In this document: one piece after another, positions 12,950 through 23,755 of the stretch
Layout of the letters: every line of letters begins with the position of its first letter
Position numbering within the stretch: position 1 is the stretch's first letter
Assembly (NCBI RefSeq): GCF_023898315.1
Contig: NC_064621.1
Coordinates: 12,708,501-12,772,500, forward strand
DNA: 64,000 nucleotides
Source of the DNA: Schistocerca nitens
Lineage: Eukaryota > Arthropoda > Insecta > Orthoptera > Acrididae
Direction of reading: 5' to 3'
The notes under the pieces: generated by a model
Databases searched by the model: none
Told to the model about the DNA's origin: nothing
What the model saw: the letters and a program-made list of their open reading frames with translations, nothing else
Translations under genes and position numbers: made by a program

Positions 12950-13121
12950 TTAATTCCGATGCAATTTCTGTGTTTCATCGTCACTGTGAAGGTCCAAGGG
13001 ATACAGTAAACCTGCAGAGGTGCATCGGAATGTAAAACTGGTGACACAGGAAACGCTCAAAACATAGACAGTAGGAAGACTCAGTCTTCTTGTACTTAAG
13101 TCGGCATTGTGTCCCTTATAT
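12950..13121. repeat. Representative 172-bp satellite monomer
   Basis: This copy shows all landmarks of the family. The 11-bp inverted-repeat arms lie at 12953-12963 and 13021-13031. The hypervariable segment (ttcatcgtcactgtgaag) is near 12974-12991. A ctgcag site is at 13012-13017. The dyad is at 13073-13091, with one G-T in place of G-C. The cttaag site follows at 13095-13100. By hand count a consensus copy has 73 G+C of 172 (about 42%) and five CpG dinucleotides. The start phase is arbitrary because the array is continuous. Confidence 0.95.
12953..13031. repeat. Monomer-internal 11-bp inverted repeat, 57-nt spacer (example copy)
   Basis: The left arm attccgatgca and the right arm tgcatcggaat are exact reverse complements. 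The same pair recurs in most monomers at the same spacing. The j subtype (arm region tttctgatgca) and the f subtype (acttgcgatgc) keep only a six- to seven-base core. The arms bracket the hypervariable segment and the ctgcag site. A stem-loop in single-stranded DNA or in a transcript is possible; whether it forms is inference. Confidence 0.85.
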
Positions 13122-14807
13122 TTAATTCCGATGCAATTTCTGTGATTCATCGTCAATGGGAAGGCCGAAGGGATACAGTAACATGCAGAGGTGCATCGGA
13201 ATGTAAAACTGGTGACACAGGAAACGGCCAAACCGTAGACAGTAGGAAGACTCAGTCTGCCTGTACTTAAGTCGACATTGTGTCTCTTATATTTAATTCC
13301 GATGCAATTTCTGTGTTTCATCGTCAATGGGAAGGTCCAAGGGATACAGTAAACCTGCAGAGACGCATCGGAATGTAAAACTGGTGACACAGGAAACGCT
13401 CAAATCATTTACAGTAGCAGGACTCAGTGTTCCTGTCCTTAAGTCGGCATTGTGTCTCTTATATTTAATTCCGATGCAATTCCTGTGTTTCATCGTCAAT
13501 GGGAAGGCCAAAGGGATACAGTAAACCTCCAGAGGTGCATCGGAATGTAAAACTGGTGACACAAGAAGCGCTCAAAACATAGACCCTAAAAGACTCAGTT
13601 TTCTTGTACTTAAGTCAGCATTGTGTCTCTTATATTTAATTCCGATGCAATTTCTGTGTTTCATCGTCACTGTGACGGTCCAAGGGATACAGTAAACCTG
13701 CAGATGTGCATGGCAATGTAAAACTGGCGACACAGGAAAGGCTCAAAACATATACAGTAGGAAGACTCAGTCTTCCTGCACTTAAGTCAGCATTGTGTCT
13801 CTCATATTTAATTCCGATGCAATTTCTGTGTTTCATCGTCAATGGGAAGGTCCAAGGGTAGACTAAACCTGCAGAGGTGCATCGGAATGTAAAACTAGTG
13901 ACACAGGAAACACTTAAAACATTCATCCTAAGAAGACTCAGTTTTCTTGTACTTAAGTCGGCAATGTGACTCTTGTATTTAATTCCGATGCAATTTCTGT
14001 GTTTCATCGTCACTGTGAAGGTCCAAGGGATACAGTAAACCTGCAGAGGTGCATCGGATTGTAAAACTGGTGACACAGGAATCACTCAAAACATAGACTG
14101 TAAGAAGACTCAGTTTTCTTGTATTTAAGTCGGCATTGTGTCCCTTATATTTATTTCTGATGCACTTTCTGCGTTTCATCGTACATGTGACGGTCCAAGG
14201 GATACAGTAAACTTTCAGACGTGCGTCGGAATGTGAAATTAAGACAGAGAAAACGCTCAAACCATATACAGTAAGAAGACTCAGCCTTCTTGTACTTAAG
14301 TCGGCATTGTGTCTGTTATATTTACTTGCGATGCAATTTCTGTGTTTCATCGTCAATGGGAAGGTCCAAGGGATACAGTAAACCTGCAGAGGTGCTTCGG
14401 AATGTAAAACTGATGATACAGGAAACGCTCAAAACATAGACAGTAGGAAGACTCAGTCTTCTTGTACTTAAGTCGGCAGTGTGTCCCTTATATTTAATTC
14501 CGATGCAATTTCCGTGTTTCAACGTCAATGTGAAGGTCCAAGGGATACAGTAAACCTGCAGATATACATCGGATTGTAAAACGGGTGACACAGAAAACGC
14601 TCAAAACATAGACAGAAAGAAGACACTTTCTTCTTGTACTTAAATCGCCATTGTGCCTCTTATATTTAATTCCGATGCAATTTCTGTGTTTCATCGTCAC
14701 TGTGCAGGTCCAAGGGATACAGTAAACCTGCAGAGGTGCATCGGAATGTAAAACTGGTGACACAGGAAACGCTCAAATCATTAACAGTAGGAAGACTCAG
14801 TGTTCCT

Positions 14808-14822
14808 GTCCTTAAATATCAT
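14808..14822. other. Irregular junction ending HOR copy B
   Basis: The usual c-subtype sequence ccttaagtcatcattg is replaced by ccttaaatatcattg, one base shorter, and is followed at once by an f-type boundary (gtctgttatatttacttgc). The spacing of flanking monomer starts is 171 (14,666 to 14,837). This marks a rearrangement breakpoint immediately 3' of the dyad. Confidence 0.75.
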
Positions 14823-15269
14823 TGTGTCTGTTATATTTACTTGCTATGCAATTTCTGTGTTTCATCGTCAATGTAAAAGTCCAAGGGATATTGTAAACCT
14901 GCAGAGTTGCATCGGAATGTGAAACTGATGATACAGGAAACGCTCATAACATAGACAGTAGGAAGACTCAGACTTCCTGTACTTAAGTCGGCATTGTGTC
15001 TCTTATATTTAATTCCGATGCAATTTCTGTGTTTCTTCGTCAATGTGAAGGTCCAAGGGATACAGTAAACCTGCAGAGGTGCATCGGAATGTAAAACTGG
15101 TGACACAGGAAACGCTCAAATCATAGACCCTAAGGAGACTCAGTTTTCTTGTACTTAAGTCGGCAATGTGTCTCTTATATTTAATTCAGATGCAATTTCT
15201 GTGTTTCATCGTACATGTGACGGTCCAAGGGATACAGTAAACTTTCAGACGTGCATCGGAATGTAAAAC
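14823..15269. repeat. Satellite monomers after the copy-B junction
   Basis: Two to three monomers. One has the ttacttgctatgc boundary with gatattgtaaacc; the next is an a-type copy with actcagacttcc (broken right dyad arm) and the ttcttcgtcaatgtgaag hypervariable form. The last carries ctttcagacg in place of ctgcagagg. Confidence 0.8.
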
Positions 15270-16080
15270 TGGTGACACAGGAAACGCTCAAGGCGTAGAC
15301 AGCAAGAAGACTCTGTCTTCTTGTACTTAAGTCGGCAGTGTGTCCCTTATATTTAATTCCGATGCAATTTCCGTGTTTCAACGTCAATGTGAAGGTCCAA
15401 GGGATACAGTAAACCTGCAGATGTGCATCGGAATGTAAAACTGGTGACACAGAAAACGCTCAAAACATAGACAGAAAGAAGACACTTTCTTCTTGTACTT
15501 AAATCGCCATTGTGCCTCTTATATTTAATTCCGATGCAATTTCTGTGTTTCATCGTCACTGTGCACGTCCAAGGGATACAGTAAACCTGCAGAGGTGCAT
15601 CGGAATGTAAAACTGGTGACACAGGAAACGCTCTAATCATTAACAGTAGGAAGACTCAGTGTTCCTGTCCTTAAGTCGGCATTGTGTCTCTTATATTTAA
15701 TTCCGATGCAATTTCTGCGTTTCATCGTCAATGGGAAGGTCCAAGGGATACAGTAACATGCAGAGGTGCATCGGAATGTAAAACTGGTGACACATGAGAC
15801 GGCCAAAACATCGACAGTAGGAAGACTCAGTATGCCTGTACTTAAGTCGACATCTTGTCTCTTATATTTAATTCCGATGCAATTTCTGTGTTTCATCGTC
15901 AATGGGAAGGTCCAAGGGATACAGTAAACCTGCAGAGGTGCATCGGAATGTAAAACTGGTGACACAGGAAACTCTCAAATCATTAACAGTAGAAAGACTC
16001 AGTGTTCCTGTCCTTAAGTCGGCATTGTGTCTCTTATATTTAATTCCGATGCAATTTCTGTGTTTCGTCGTCAATGGGAA
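15270..16080. repeat. Five-monomer d-e-c-h-c' block, copy 1
   Basis: Order: d (ggcgtagacagc), e (cagaaagaagacac), c (attaacagtagg), h (cggccaaaacatcg), c' (attaacagtagaaag). The same run recurs at 18,531-19,341 (19 monomers on) and 24,018-24,830 (32 monomers further). A near match without a leading d is at ~11,170-12,060. Private change here: cgcgctct-like ctctaatcattaac near 15,632. Confidence 0.85.
16063..16079 (+). other. Best CENP-B-box-like site (degenerate)
   Basis: Against the canonical core NTTCGNNNNANNCGGGN, this copy reads TTCG, then C where A is expected, then TGGG where CGGG is expected: seven of nine core bases. The usual monomer form (TTCA...TGGG) has six of nine. Many subtypes break the 3' half further (tgtgaag, tgtgacgg). 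No canonical box was noticed on reading. It could be a decayed box, a binding site for another protein, or chance. Confidence 0.3.
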
Positions 16081-18530
16081 GGTGCAAGGGATACAGTAAA
16101 CCTGCAGAGGTGCATCGGTGTGTAAAACTGGTGACACAGGAAGTGCTCAAAACATAGACCCTAAATGACTCAGTTTTCTTGTACTTAAGTCGGCATTGTG
16201 TCTCTTATATTTAATTCCGATGCAATTTCTGTGTTTCATCGTCACTGTGTCGGTCCGAGGGATACAGTAAACCTGCAGATGTGCATGGCAATGTAAAACT
16301 GGCGACACAGGAAACGCTCAAAACATATACAGTAGGAAGACTCAGTCTTCCTGTACTTCAGTCGGCATTGTGTCTCTTATATTTAATTCCGATGCAATTT
16401 CTGTGTTTCATCGTCAATGGGAAGGTCCAAGGGTACAGTAAACCTGCAGAGGTGCATCGGAATGTAAAACTGGTGACACAGGAAACGCACAAAACATACA
16501 CCTTAGAAGACTCAGTTTTCTTGTACTTAAGTTGGCATTGTGTCTCTTATATTTAATTCCGATGCAATTTCTGTGTTTCATCGTCACTGTGAAGGTCAAG
16601 GGGATACAGTAAACCTGCAGAGGTGCATCGGAATGTAAAACTGGTGACTCAGGAAACGCTCAAATCTTTAACAGTAGGAAGACTCAGTGTTCCTGTCCTT
16701 AAGTCATCATTGTGTCTCTTGTATTTAATTCCGATGCAATTTCTGTGTTTCATCGACACTGTGAAGGTCCAAGGGATACAGTAACCTGCAGAGGTGCATT
16801 GGAATGTAAAACTGGTGACACAGGAAACGCTCAAAACATAGACAGTAGGAAGGCTCAGTCTTCCTGTACTTAAGTCGGCATTGTGTCCCTTATATTTATA
16901 TCTGATGCACTTTCTGTGCTTCATCGTACATGTGACGGTCCAAGGGATACAGTAAACTTTCAGACGTGCATCGGAATGTAAAACTGGAAACAGAGGAAAC
17001 GCTCAAAACATACACAGTAAGAAGACTCAGCCTTCTTGAATTTAAGTCGGCATTGCGTCTGTTATATTTACTTGCTATGCAATTTCTGTGTTTCATCGTC
17101 AATGTAAAAGTCCAAGGGATACAGTAAACCTGCAGAGGTGCATCGGAATGTGAAACTGATGATACAGCAAACGCTCAAAACATAGACAGTAGGAAGACTC
17201 AGACTACCTGTACTTAAGTCGGCATTGTGTCTCTTATATTTAATTCCGATGCAATTTCTGTGTTTCTTCGTCAATGTGAAGGTCCAAGGGATACAGTAAA
17301 CTCGCAGGGGTGCATCGGAATGTAAAACTGGTGACACAGGAATCACTCAAAACATAGACAGTAAGAAGACTCAGTTTTCTTGTACTTAAGTCGGCATTGT
17401 GTCTCTTATATTTATTTCTGATACACTTTCTGTGTTTCATCGTACATGTGACGGTCCAAGGGATACAGTAAACTTTCAGACGTGCATCGGAATGTAAAAC
17501 TGGTGACACAGGAAACGCTCAAGGCGTAGACAGCAAGAAGACTCTGTCTTCTAGTACTGAAGTCGGCTGTGTGTCCCTTATATTAAATTCCGATGCAATT
17601 TCCGTGTTTCAACGTCAATGTGAAGGTCCAAGGGATACAGTAAACCTGCAGATGTGCATCGGAATATAAAACTGGTGACACAGAGAACGCTCAAAACATA
17701 GCCAGAAAGAAGACACATTCTTCTTGTACTTAAATCGCCATTGTGCCTCTTATATTTAATTGCGATGCAATTTCTGTGTTTCATCGTCACTGTGAAGGTC
17801 TAAGGGATAGAGTAAACCTTAAGAGGTGTATCGGAATGTAAAAGTGGTGACACAGGAAACGCTCAAAACATAGACAGTAGGAAGACTCAGTCTGCCTGTT
17901 CTTAAGTCGACATTGTGTCTCTTATATTTCATTCCGATGCAATTTCTGTGTTTCATCGTCAATGGGAAGGTCCAAGGGATACAGTAAACCTGCAGAGGTG
18001 CATCGGAATGTAAAACTGGTGACACAGGAAGCGCTCAAAACATAGACCCTAAAAGACTCAGTTTTCTTGTACTTATGTCGGCATTGTGTCTCTTATATAT
18101 AATTCCGATGCAATTTCAGTGTTTCATCGTCACTGTGAAGGTCCAAGGGATACAGTAAACCTGCAGAGGTGCATCGGAATATAAAACTGATGATACAGGA
18201 AACGCTCAAAACATAGACAGTAGGAAGACTCAGTCTTCCTGTACTTAAGTCGGCATTGTGTCTCTTATATTTAATTCCGATGGAATTTCTGTGTTTCTTC
18301 GTCAATGTGAAGGTCCAAGGGATACTGTAAACCAGCAGAGGTGCATCGGAATGTGAAAGTGGTGACACAGGAAACGCTCAAACGTGGATAGTATGAACAC
18401 TCAGTCTTCTTGTACTTATGTCGTCAGTGTGTCGTTTACATTTAATTCAGATGCAATTTCTGTGCTTCATCGTCAATGTGAATGTCCAAGGTATACAGTA
18501 AACCTGCAGAGGTCCATCGGAATGTAAAAC
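16081..18530. repeat. Mosaic satellite segment
   Basis: About 14 monomers: i, a, b, c, a, then j/f material (tatttatatctgatgc at ~16,890; ctttcagacg at ~16,970; cacagtaagaag at ~17,016), a second j-like run near 17,355-17,480, d and e (~17,520-17,720), i (~18,043), and g at ~18,392. The tail near 17,820 has cttaagaggtgtatcgg, which destroys the ctgcag site. No non-satellite content. Confidence 0.8.
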
Positions 18531-19341
18531 TGGTGACACAGCTAACGCTCAAGGCGTAGACAGCAAGAACACTCTGTCTTCTTGTACTTAAGTCGGCAGT
18601 GTGTCCCTTATATTTAATTCCGATGCAATTTCCGTGTTTCAACGTCAATGTGAAGGTCCAAGGGATACAGTAAACCTGCAGATGTGCATCGGAATGTAAA
18701 ACTGGTGACACAGAAAACGCTCAAAACATAGACAGAAAGAAGACACTTTCTTCTTGTACTTAAATCGCCATTGTGCCTCTTGTATTTAATTCCGATGTAA
18801 TTTCTGTGTTTCATCGTCACTGTGAAGGTCCAAGGGATACAGTAAACCTGCAGAGGTGCATCGGAATGTAAAACTGGTGACACAGGAAATGCTCAAATCA
18901 TTAACAGTAGGAAGACTCAGTGTTCCTGTCCTTAAGTCGGCATTGTATCTCTTATATTTAATTCCGATGCAATTTCTATGTTTCAACGTCAATGGGAAGG
19001 ACCGAGGGATACAGTAACATGCAGAGGTGCATCGGAATGTAAAACTGGTGACACAGGAGACGGCCAAAACATCGACAGTAGGAAGACTCAGTCTGCCTGT
19101 ACTTAAGTCGACATTGTGTCTCTTATATTTAATTCCGATGCAATTTCTGTGTTTCATTGTCAATGGGAAGGTCCAAGGGATACAGTAAACCTGCAGAGGT
19201 GCATCGGAATGTAAAACTGGTGACACAGGAAACGCTCAAATCATTAACAGTAGAAAGACTCAGTGTTCCTGTCCTTAAGTCGGCATTGTGTCTCTTATAT
19301 TTAATTCCGATGCAATTTCTGTGTTTCATCGTCAATGGGAA
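18531..19341. repeat. Five-monomer d-e-c-h-c' block, copy 2
   Basis: Offset 3,261 bp from copy 1, again 19 monomers. Preceded by a g monomer (gtatgaacac at ~18,392), as in copy 3 at 24 kb. Local differences include gatgtaatttctg at ~18,795 and aaggaccgaggg at ~18,988. Confidence 0.85.
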
Positions 19342-19471
19342 AGTCCAAGGGTACAGTAAACCTGCAGAGGTGCATCGGAATGTAAAACTGGTGACACAGG
19401 AAACGCTCAAAACATACACCCTAAGAAGACTCAGTTTTCTTGTACTTAAGTCGGCATTGTTACTCTTATAT

Positions 19472-19815
19472 TTAATTCCGATGCAATTTCTGTGTTTCAT
19501 CGTCACTGTGAAGGTCAAGGGGATACAGTAAACCTGCAGAGGTGCATCGGAATATAAAACTGGTGACACAGGAAACGCTCAAATCATTAACAGTAGGAAG
19601 GCTCAGTGTTCCTGTCCTTAAGTCATCATTGTGTCTCTTGTATTTAATTCCTATGCAATTTCTGTGTTTCATCGTCACTGTGAAGGTCAAGGGGATACAG
19701 TAAACCTGCAGAGGTGCATCGGAATATAAAACTGGTGACACAGGAAACGCTAAAATCATTAACAGTAGGAAGGCTCAGTGTTCCTGTCCTTAAGTCATCA
19801 TTGTGTCTCTTGTAT
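19472..19815. repeat. Tandem duplication of a single c-type monomer
   Basis: Two adjacent monomers share the rare variants aaggtcaagggg, cggaatataaaac and aggaaggctcagtg, spaced exactly 172 bp apart. The same private set is also seen once at about 2,170-2,270. This is a fresh one-monomer duplication. Confidence 0.88.
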
Positions 19816-20460
19816 TTAATTCCGATGCAATTTCTGTGTTTCATCGTCACTGTGAAGGTCCAAGGGATACAGTAAACCTGCAGAGGTGCATCGGAATGTA
19901 AAACTGGTGACACAGGAATCGCTCAACAATTAGACAGTAGGAAGACTCAGTCTTCCTGTACTTAAGTCGGCATTGTGTCCCTTATATTTATTTCTGTTGC
20001 ACTTTCTGTGCTTCATCGTACATGTGACGGTCCAAGGGATACAGTAAACTTTCAGACGTGCATCGGAATGTAAAACTGGAGACAGAGGAAACGCTCAAAT
20101 CATACACAGTAAGATGACTCAGCCTTCTTGTATTTAAGTCGGCATTGTGCCTGTTATATTTACTTGCGATGCAATTTCTGTGTTTCTTCGTCAATGTGAA
20201 AGTCCAAGGGATACAGTAAACCTGCAGAGGTGCATCGGAATGTGAAACTGATGATACAGGAAACGCTCAAAACATAGACAGTAGGAAGACTCAGACTTCC
20301 TATACTTAAGTCGGCATTGTGTCTCTTATATTTAATTCCGATGCAATTTCTGTGTTTCTTCGTCAATGTGAAGGTCCAAGGGATACAGTAAACCTTAAGA
20401 GGTGAATCGGAATGTAAAGCTGGTGACACAGGAAACGTTCAAAACATAGACAGTAGGAAG
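19816..20460. repeat. j-f-type monomers
   Basis: About four monomers including tatttatttctgttgcac at ~19,983, ctttcagacg at ~20,048 and an f copy at ~20,105 with a damaged dyad (cacagtaagatgactcagcc). The last unit carries cttaagaggtgaatcgg, so its ctgcag site is lost. Confidence 0.78.
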
Positions 20461-20778
20461 ACTCAGTTTTCTTGTACTTAAGTCGGCAAAGTGTCTCTTA
20501 TATTTAATTCAGATGCAATTTCTGTGTTTCATCGTCAATGGGAAGGTCCAAGGGATACAGTAAACCTGCAGAGGTGCATCGGAATGTAAAACTGGTGACA
20601 CAGGAAACGCTCAAAACATAGACCCTAAGAAGACTCAGTTTTCTTGTACTTAAGTCGGCAAAGTGTCTCTTATATTTAATTCAGATGCAATTTCTGTGTT
20701 TCATCGTCAATGGGAAGGTCCAAGGGATACAGTAAACCTGCAGAGGTGCATCGGAATGTAAAACTGGTGACACAGGAA
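20461..20778. repeat. Tandem duplication of a single monomer (gtcggcaaagtg type)
   Basis: Two consecutive units share gtcggcaaagtgtctc and ttaattcagatgc and are spaced exactly 172 bp (actcag at 20,461 and 20,633). The shared stretch of about 150 bp looks identical. Confidence 0.88.
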
Positions 20779-22990
20779 TCACTCAAAACATAGACTGTAA
20801 GAAGACTCAGTTTTCTTGTACTTAAGACGGCATTGTGTCTCTTATATTTATTTCTGATTCACTTTCTGTGTTTCATCGTACATGTGACGGTCCAAGGGAT
20901 ACAGTAAACTTTCAGACGTGCATCGGAATGTAAAGCTGGTGACACAGGAAACGCTCAAGGCGTAGACAGCAAGAAGACTCTGTCTTCTTTTACTTAAGTC
21001 GGCAGTGTGTCCCTTATATTTAATTCCAATGCAATTTCCGTGTTTCAACGTCAATGTGAAGGACCAAGGGATACAGTAAACCTGCAGATGTGCATCGGAA
21101 TGTAAAACTGGTGACACAGAAAACGCTCAAAACATAGACACTTTCTTCTTGTACTTAAATCGCCATTGTGCCTCTTATATTTAATTCCGATGCAATTTCT
21201 GTGTTTCATCGTCACTGTGAAGGTCCAAGGGATACAGTAAACCTTAAGAGGTGAATCGGAATGTAAAGCTGGTGACACAGGAAACGTTCAAAACATAGAC
21301 AGTAGGAAGACTCAGTCTGCCTGTACTTAAGTCGACATTGTGTCTCTTATATTTAATTCCGATGCAATTTCTGTGTTTCATCGTCAATGGGAAGGTCCCA
21401 GGGATACAGTAAACCTGCAGAGGTGCATCGGAATGTAAACCTGGTGACACAGGAAGCGCTAAAAACATAGACCCTAAAAGACTCAGTTTTCTTGTACTTA
21501 AGTCGGCATTGTGTCTCTTATATTTAATTCCGATGCAATTTCAGTGTTTCATTGTCACTGTGAGGGTCCAAGGGATACAGTAAACCTCCAGAGGTGCATC
21601 GGAATGTAAAACTGAAGATACAGGAAACGCTCAAAACATAGACAGTAGGAAGACTCAGTCTTCCTGTACTTAAGTCGACATTGTGTCTCTTATATTTAAT
21701 TCCGATGCAATTTCTGTGTTTCATCGTCACTGTGAAGGTCCAAGGGATACAGTAAACCTGCAGAGGTGCATCGGAATGTAAAACTGGTGACACAGGAGAC
21801 GGCCAAAGCATCGACAGTAGGAAGACTCAGTCTGCCTGTACTTAAGTCGACATTGTGTCTCTTATATTTAATTCCGATGCAATTTCTGTGTTTCATCGTC
21901 AATGGGAAGGCCCAAGGGATACAGTAAACCTGCAGAGGTGCATGGCAATGTAAAACTGGTGACACAGGAAACTGTCAAATCATTAACAGTAGAAAGACTC
22001 AGTGTTCCTGTCCTTAAGTCGGCATTGTGTCTCTTATATTTAATTCCGATGCAATTTCTGTGTTTCATCGTCACTGTGTCGGTCCAAGGGATACAGTAAA
22101 CCTGCAGATGTGCATGGCAATGTAAAACTGGCGACACAGGAAACGCTCAAAACATATACAGTAGGAAGACTCAGTGTTCCTGTCCTTAAGTCATCATTGT
22201 GTCTCTTGTATTTAATTCCGATGCAATTTCTGTGTTTCATCGTCACTGTGAAGGTCCAAGGGATACAGTAAACCTGCAGAGGTGCATCGGAATGAAAAAC
22301 TGGTGACACAGGAAACGCTCCAATCATAGACAGTAGGAAGACTCAGTCTTCCTGTACTTAAGTCGGCATTGTGTCCCTTATATTTATTTCTGATGCACTT
22401 TCTGTGCTTCATCGTACATGTGACGGTCCAAGGGATACAGTAAACTTTCAGACGTGCATCGGAATGTAAAACTGGTGACACAGGAAACGCTCAAAACATA
22501 GACAGTAGGAAGACTCAGTCTGCCTGTACTTAAGTCGACATTGTGTCTCTTATATTTAATTCCGATGCAATTTCTGTGTTTCATCGTCAATGGGAAGGTC
22601 CAATGGATACAGTAAACCTGCAGAGGTGCATCGGAATGTAAAACTGGTGACACAGGAAGCGCTCAAAACATAGACCCTAAAAGACTCAGTTTTCTTGTAC
22701 TTAAGTCGGCATTGTGTCTCTTATATATAATTCCGATGCAATTTCAGTGTTTCATCGTCACTGTGAAGGTCCAATGGATACAGTAAACCTGCAGAGGTGC
22801 ATCGGAATGTAAAACTGGTGACACAGGAAGCGCTCAAAACATAGACCCTAAAAGACTCAGTTTTCTTGTACTTAAGTCGGCATTGTGTCTCTTATATTTA
22901 TTTCTGATTCACTTTCTGTGTTTCATCGTACATGTGACGGTCCAAGGGATACAGTAAACGTTCAGACGTGCATCGGAATGTAAAACTGGA
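20779..22990. repeat. Mosaic satellite segment with one shortened monomer
   Basis: About 13 monomers: j and d near 20,780-21,000, a shortened e at ~21,131-21,160, then i, a, h, c', c and j copies. Two adjacent i-type monomers at about 22,653 and 22,825 share caggaagcgctc and ccctaaaagactc, another local duplication. No foreign sequence. Confidence 0.8.
21020..21180. repeat. Shortened 161-bp e-type monomer
   Basis: At 21,140/21,141 an 11-bp segment (gaaagaagaca) present in all other e copies is missing. The deletion lies between two agaca direct repeats, as expected of slippage or short-homology exchange. It removes the left dyad arm, so this is one of very few monomers without the dyad. Confidence 0.88.
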
Positions 22991-23755
22991 GACAGAGGAA
23001 AAGCTCAAAACATACACAGTAAGAAGACTCAGCCTTCTTGCACTTACGTCGGCATTGTGTCTCTTATATTTAATTCCGATGCAATTTCTGTGTTTCATCG
23101 TCACTGTGAAGGTCCAAGGGATACAGTAAACCTGCAGAGGTGCATCGGAATGCAAAACTGGTGACACAGGAGACGGACAAAACATCGACAGTAGGAAGAC
23201 TCAGTCTGCCTGTACTTAAGTCGACATTGTGTCTCTTATATTTAATTCCGATGCAATTTCTGTGTTTCATCGTCAATGGGAAGGTGCAAGGGATACAGTA
23301 AACCGGCAGAGGTGCATCGGAATGTAAAACTGGAGACAGAGGAAACGCTCAAAACATACACAGTTAGAAGACTCAGCCTTCTTGCACTTACGTCGGCATT
23401 GTGTCTCTTATATTTCATTCCGATGCAATTTCTGTGTTTCATCGTCACTGTGAAGGTCCAAGGGATACAGTAAACCTGCAGAGGTGCATCGGAATGTAAA
23501 ACTGGTGACACAGGAGACGGCCAAAACATCGACACTAGGAAGACTCAGTCTGCCTGTACTTAAGTCGACATTGTGTCTCTTATATTTAATTCCGATGCAA
23601 TTTCTGTGTTTCATCGTCAATGGGAAGGTGCAAGGGATACAGTAAACCGGCAGAGGTGCATCGGAATGTAAGACTGGAGACAGAGGAAACGCTCAAAACA
23701 TACACAGTAAGAAGACTCAGCCTTCTTGCACTTACGTCGGCATTGTGTCTGTTAT
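22991..23755. repeat. Tandem dimer duplication (344-bp unit)
   Basis: The phrase gacagaggaaa begins at 22,991, 23,335 and 23,679, each 344 bp apart, followed each time by an f dyad (cacag-t-agaagactcagcc) and then an h monomer with ggtgcaagggatac and aaaccggcag. Two full dimers and part of a third are present. The reference f dyad is at 23,709-23,727. Confidence 0.88.

Larger units (their letters stand above)
12751..14815. repeat. 19-mer higher-order repeat, shared 12-monomer block, copy B
   Basis: Partner of 9,490-11,554. Similarity starts just after the dyad (gtacttaagtcgg shared; dyad arms tcttcc here and ttttct in copy A) and stops at the odd junction near 14,815. It also carries gatatacatcggattg at ~14,563, where copy A has gatgtacatcggaatg. 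Confidence 0.92.

Noticed and set aside
15181..15269. Extending the 15.27 kb block match upstream to the monomer start at 15,181
   Set aside because: The boundary ttaattcagatgc is shared with 18,442, but the interiors differ (tacatgtgacgg and ctttcagacg versus caatgtgaatgtcc and cctgcagagg). The true match starts near 15,270.
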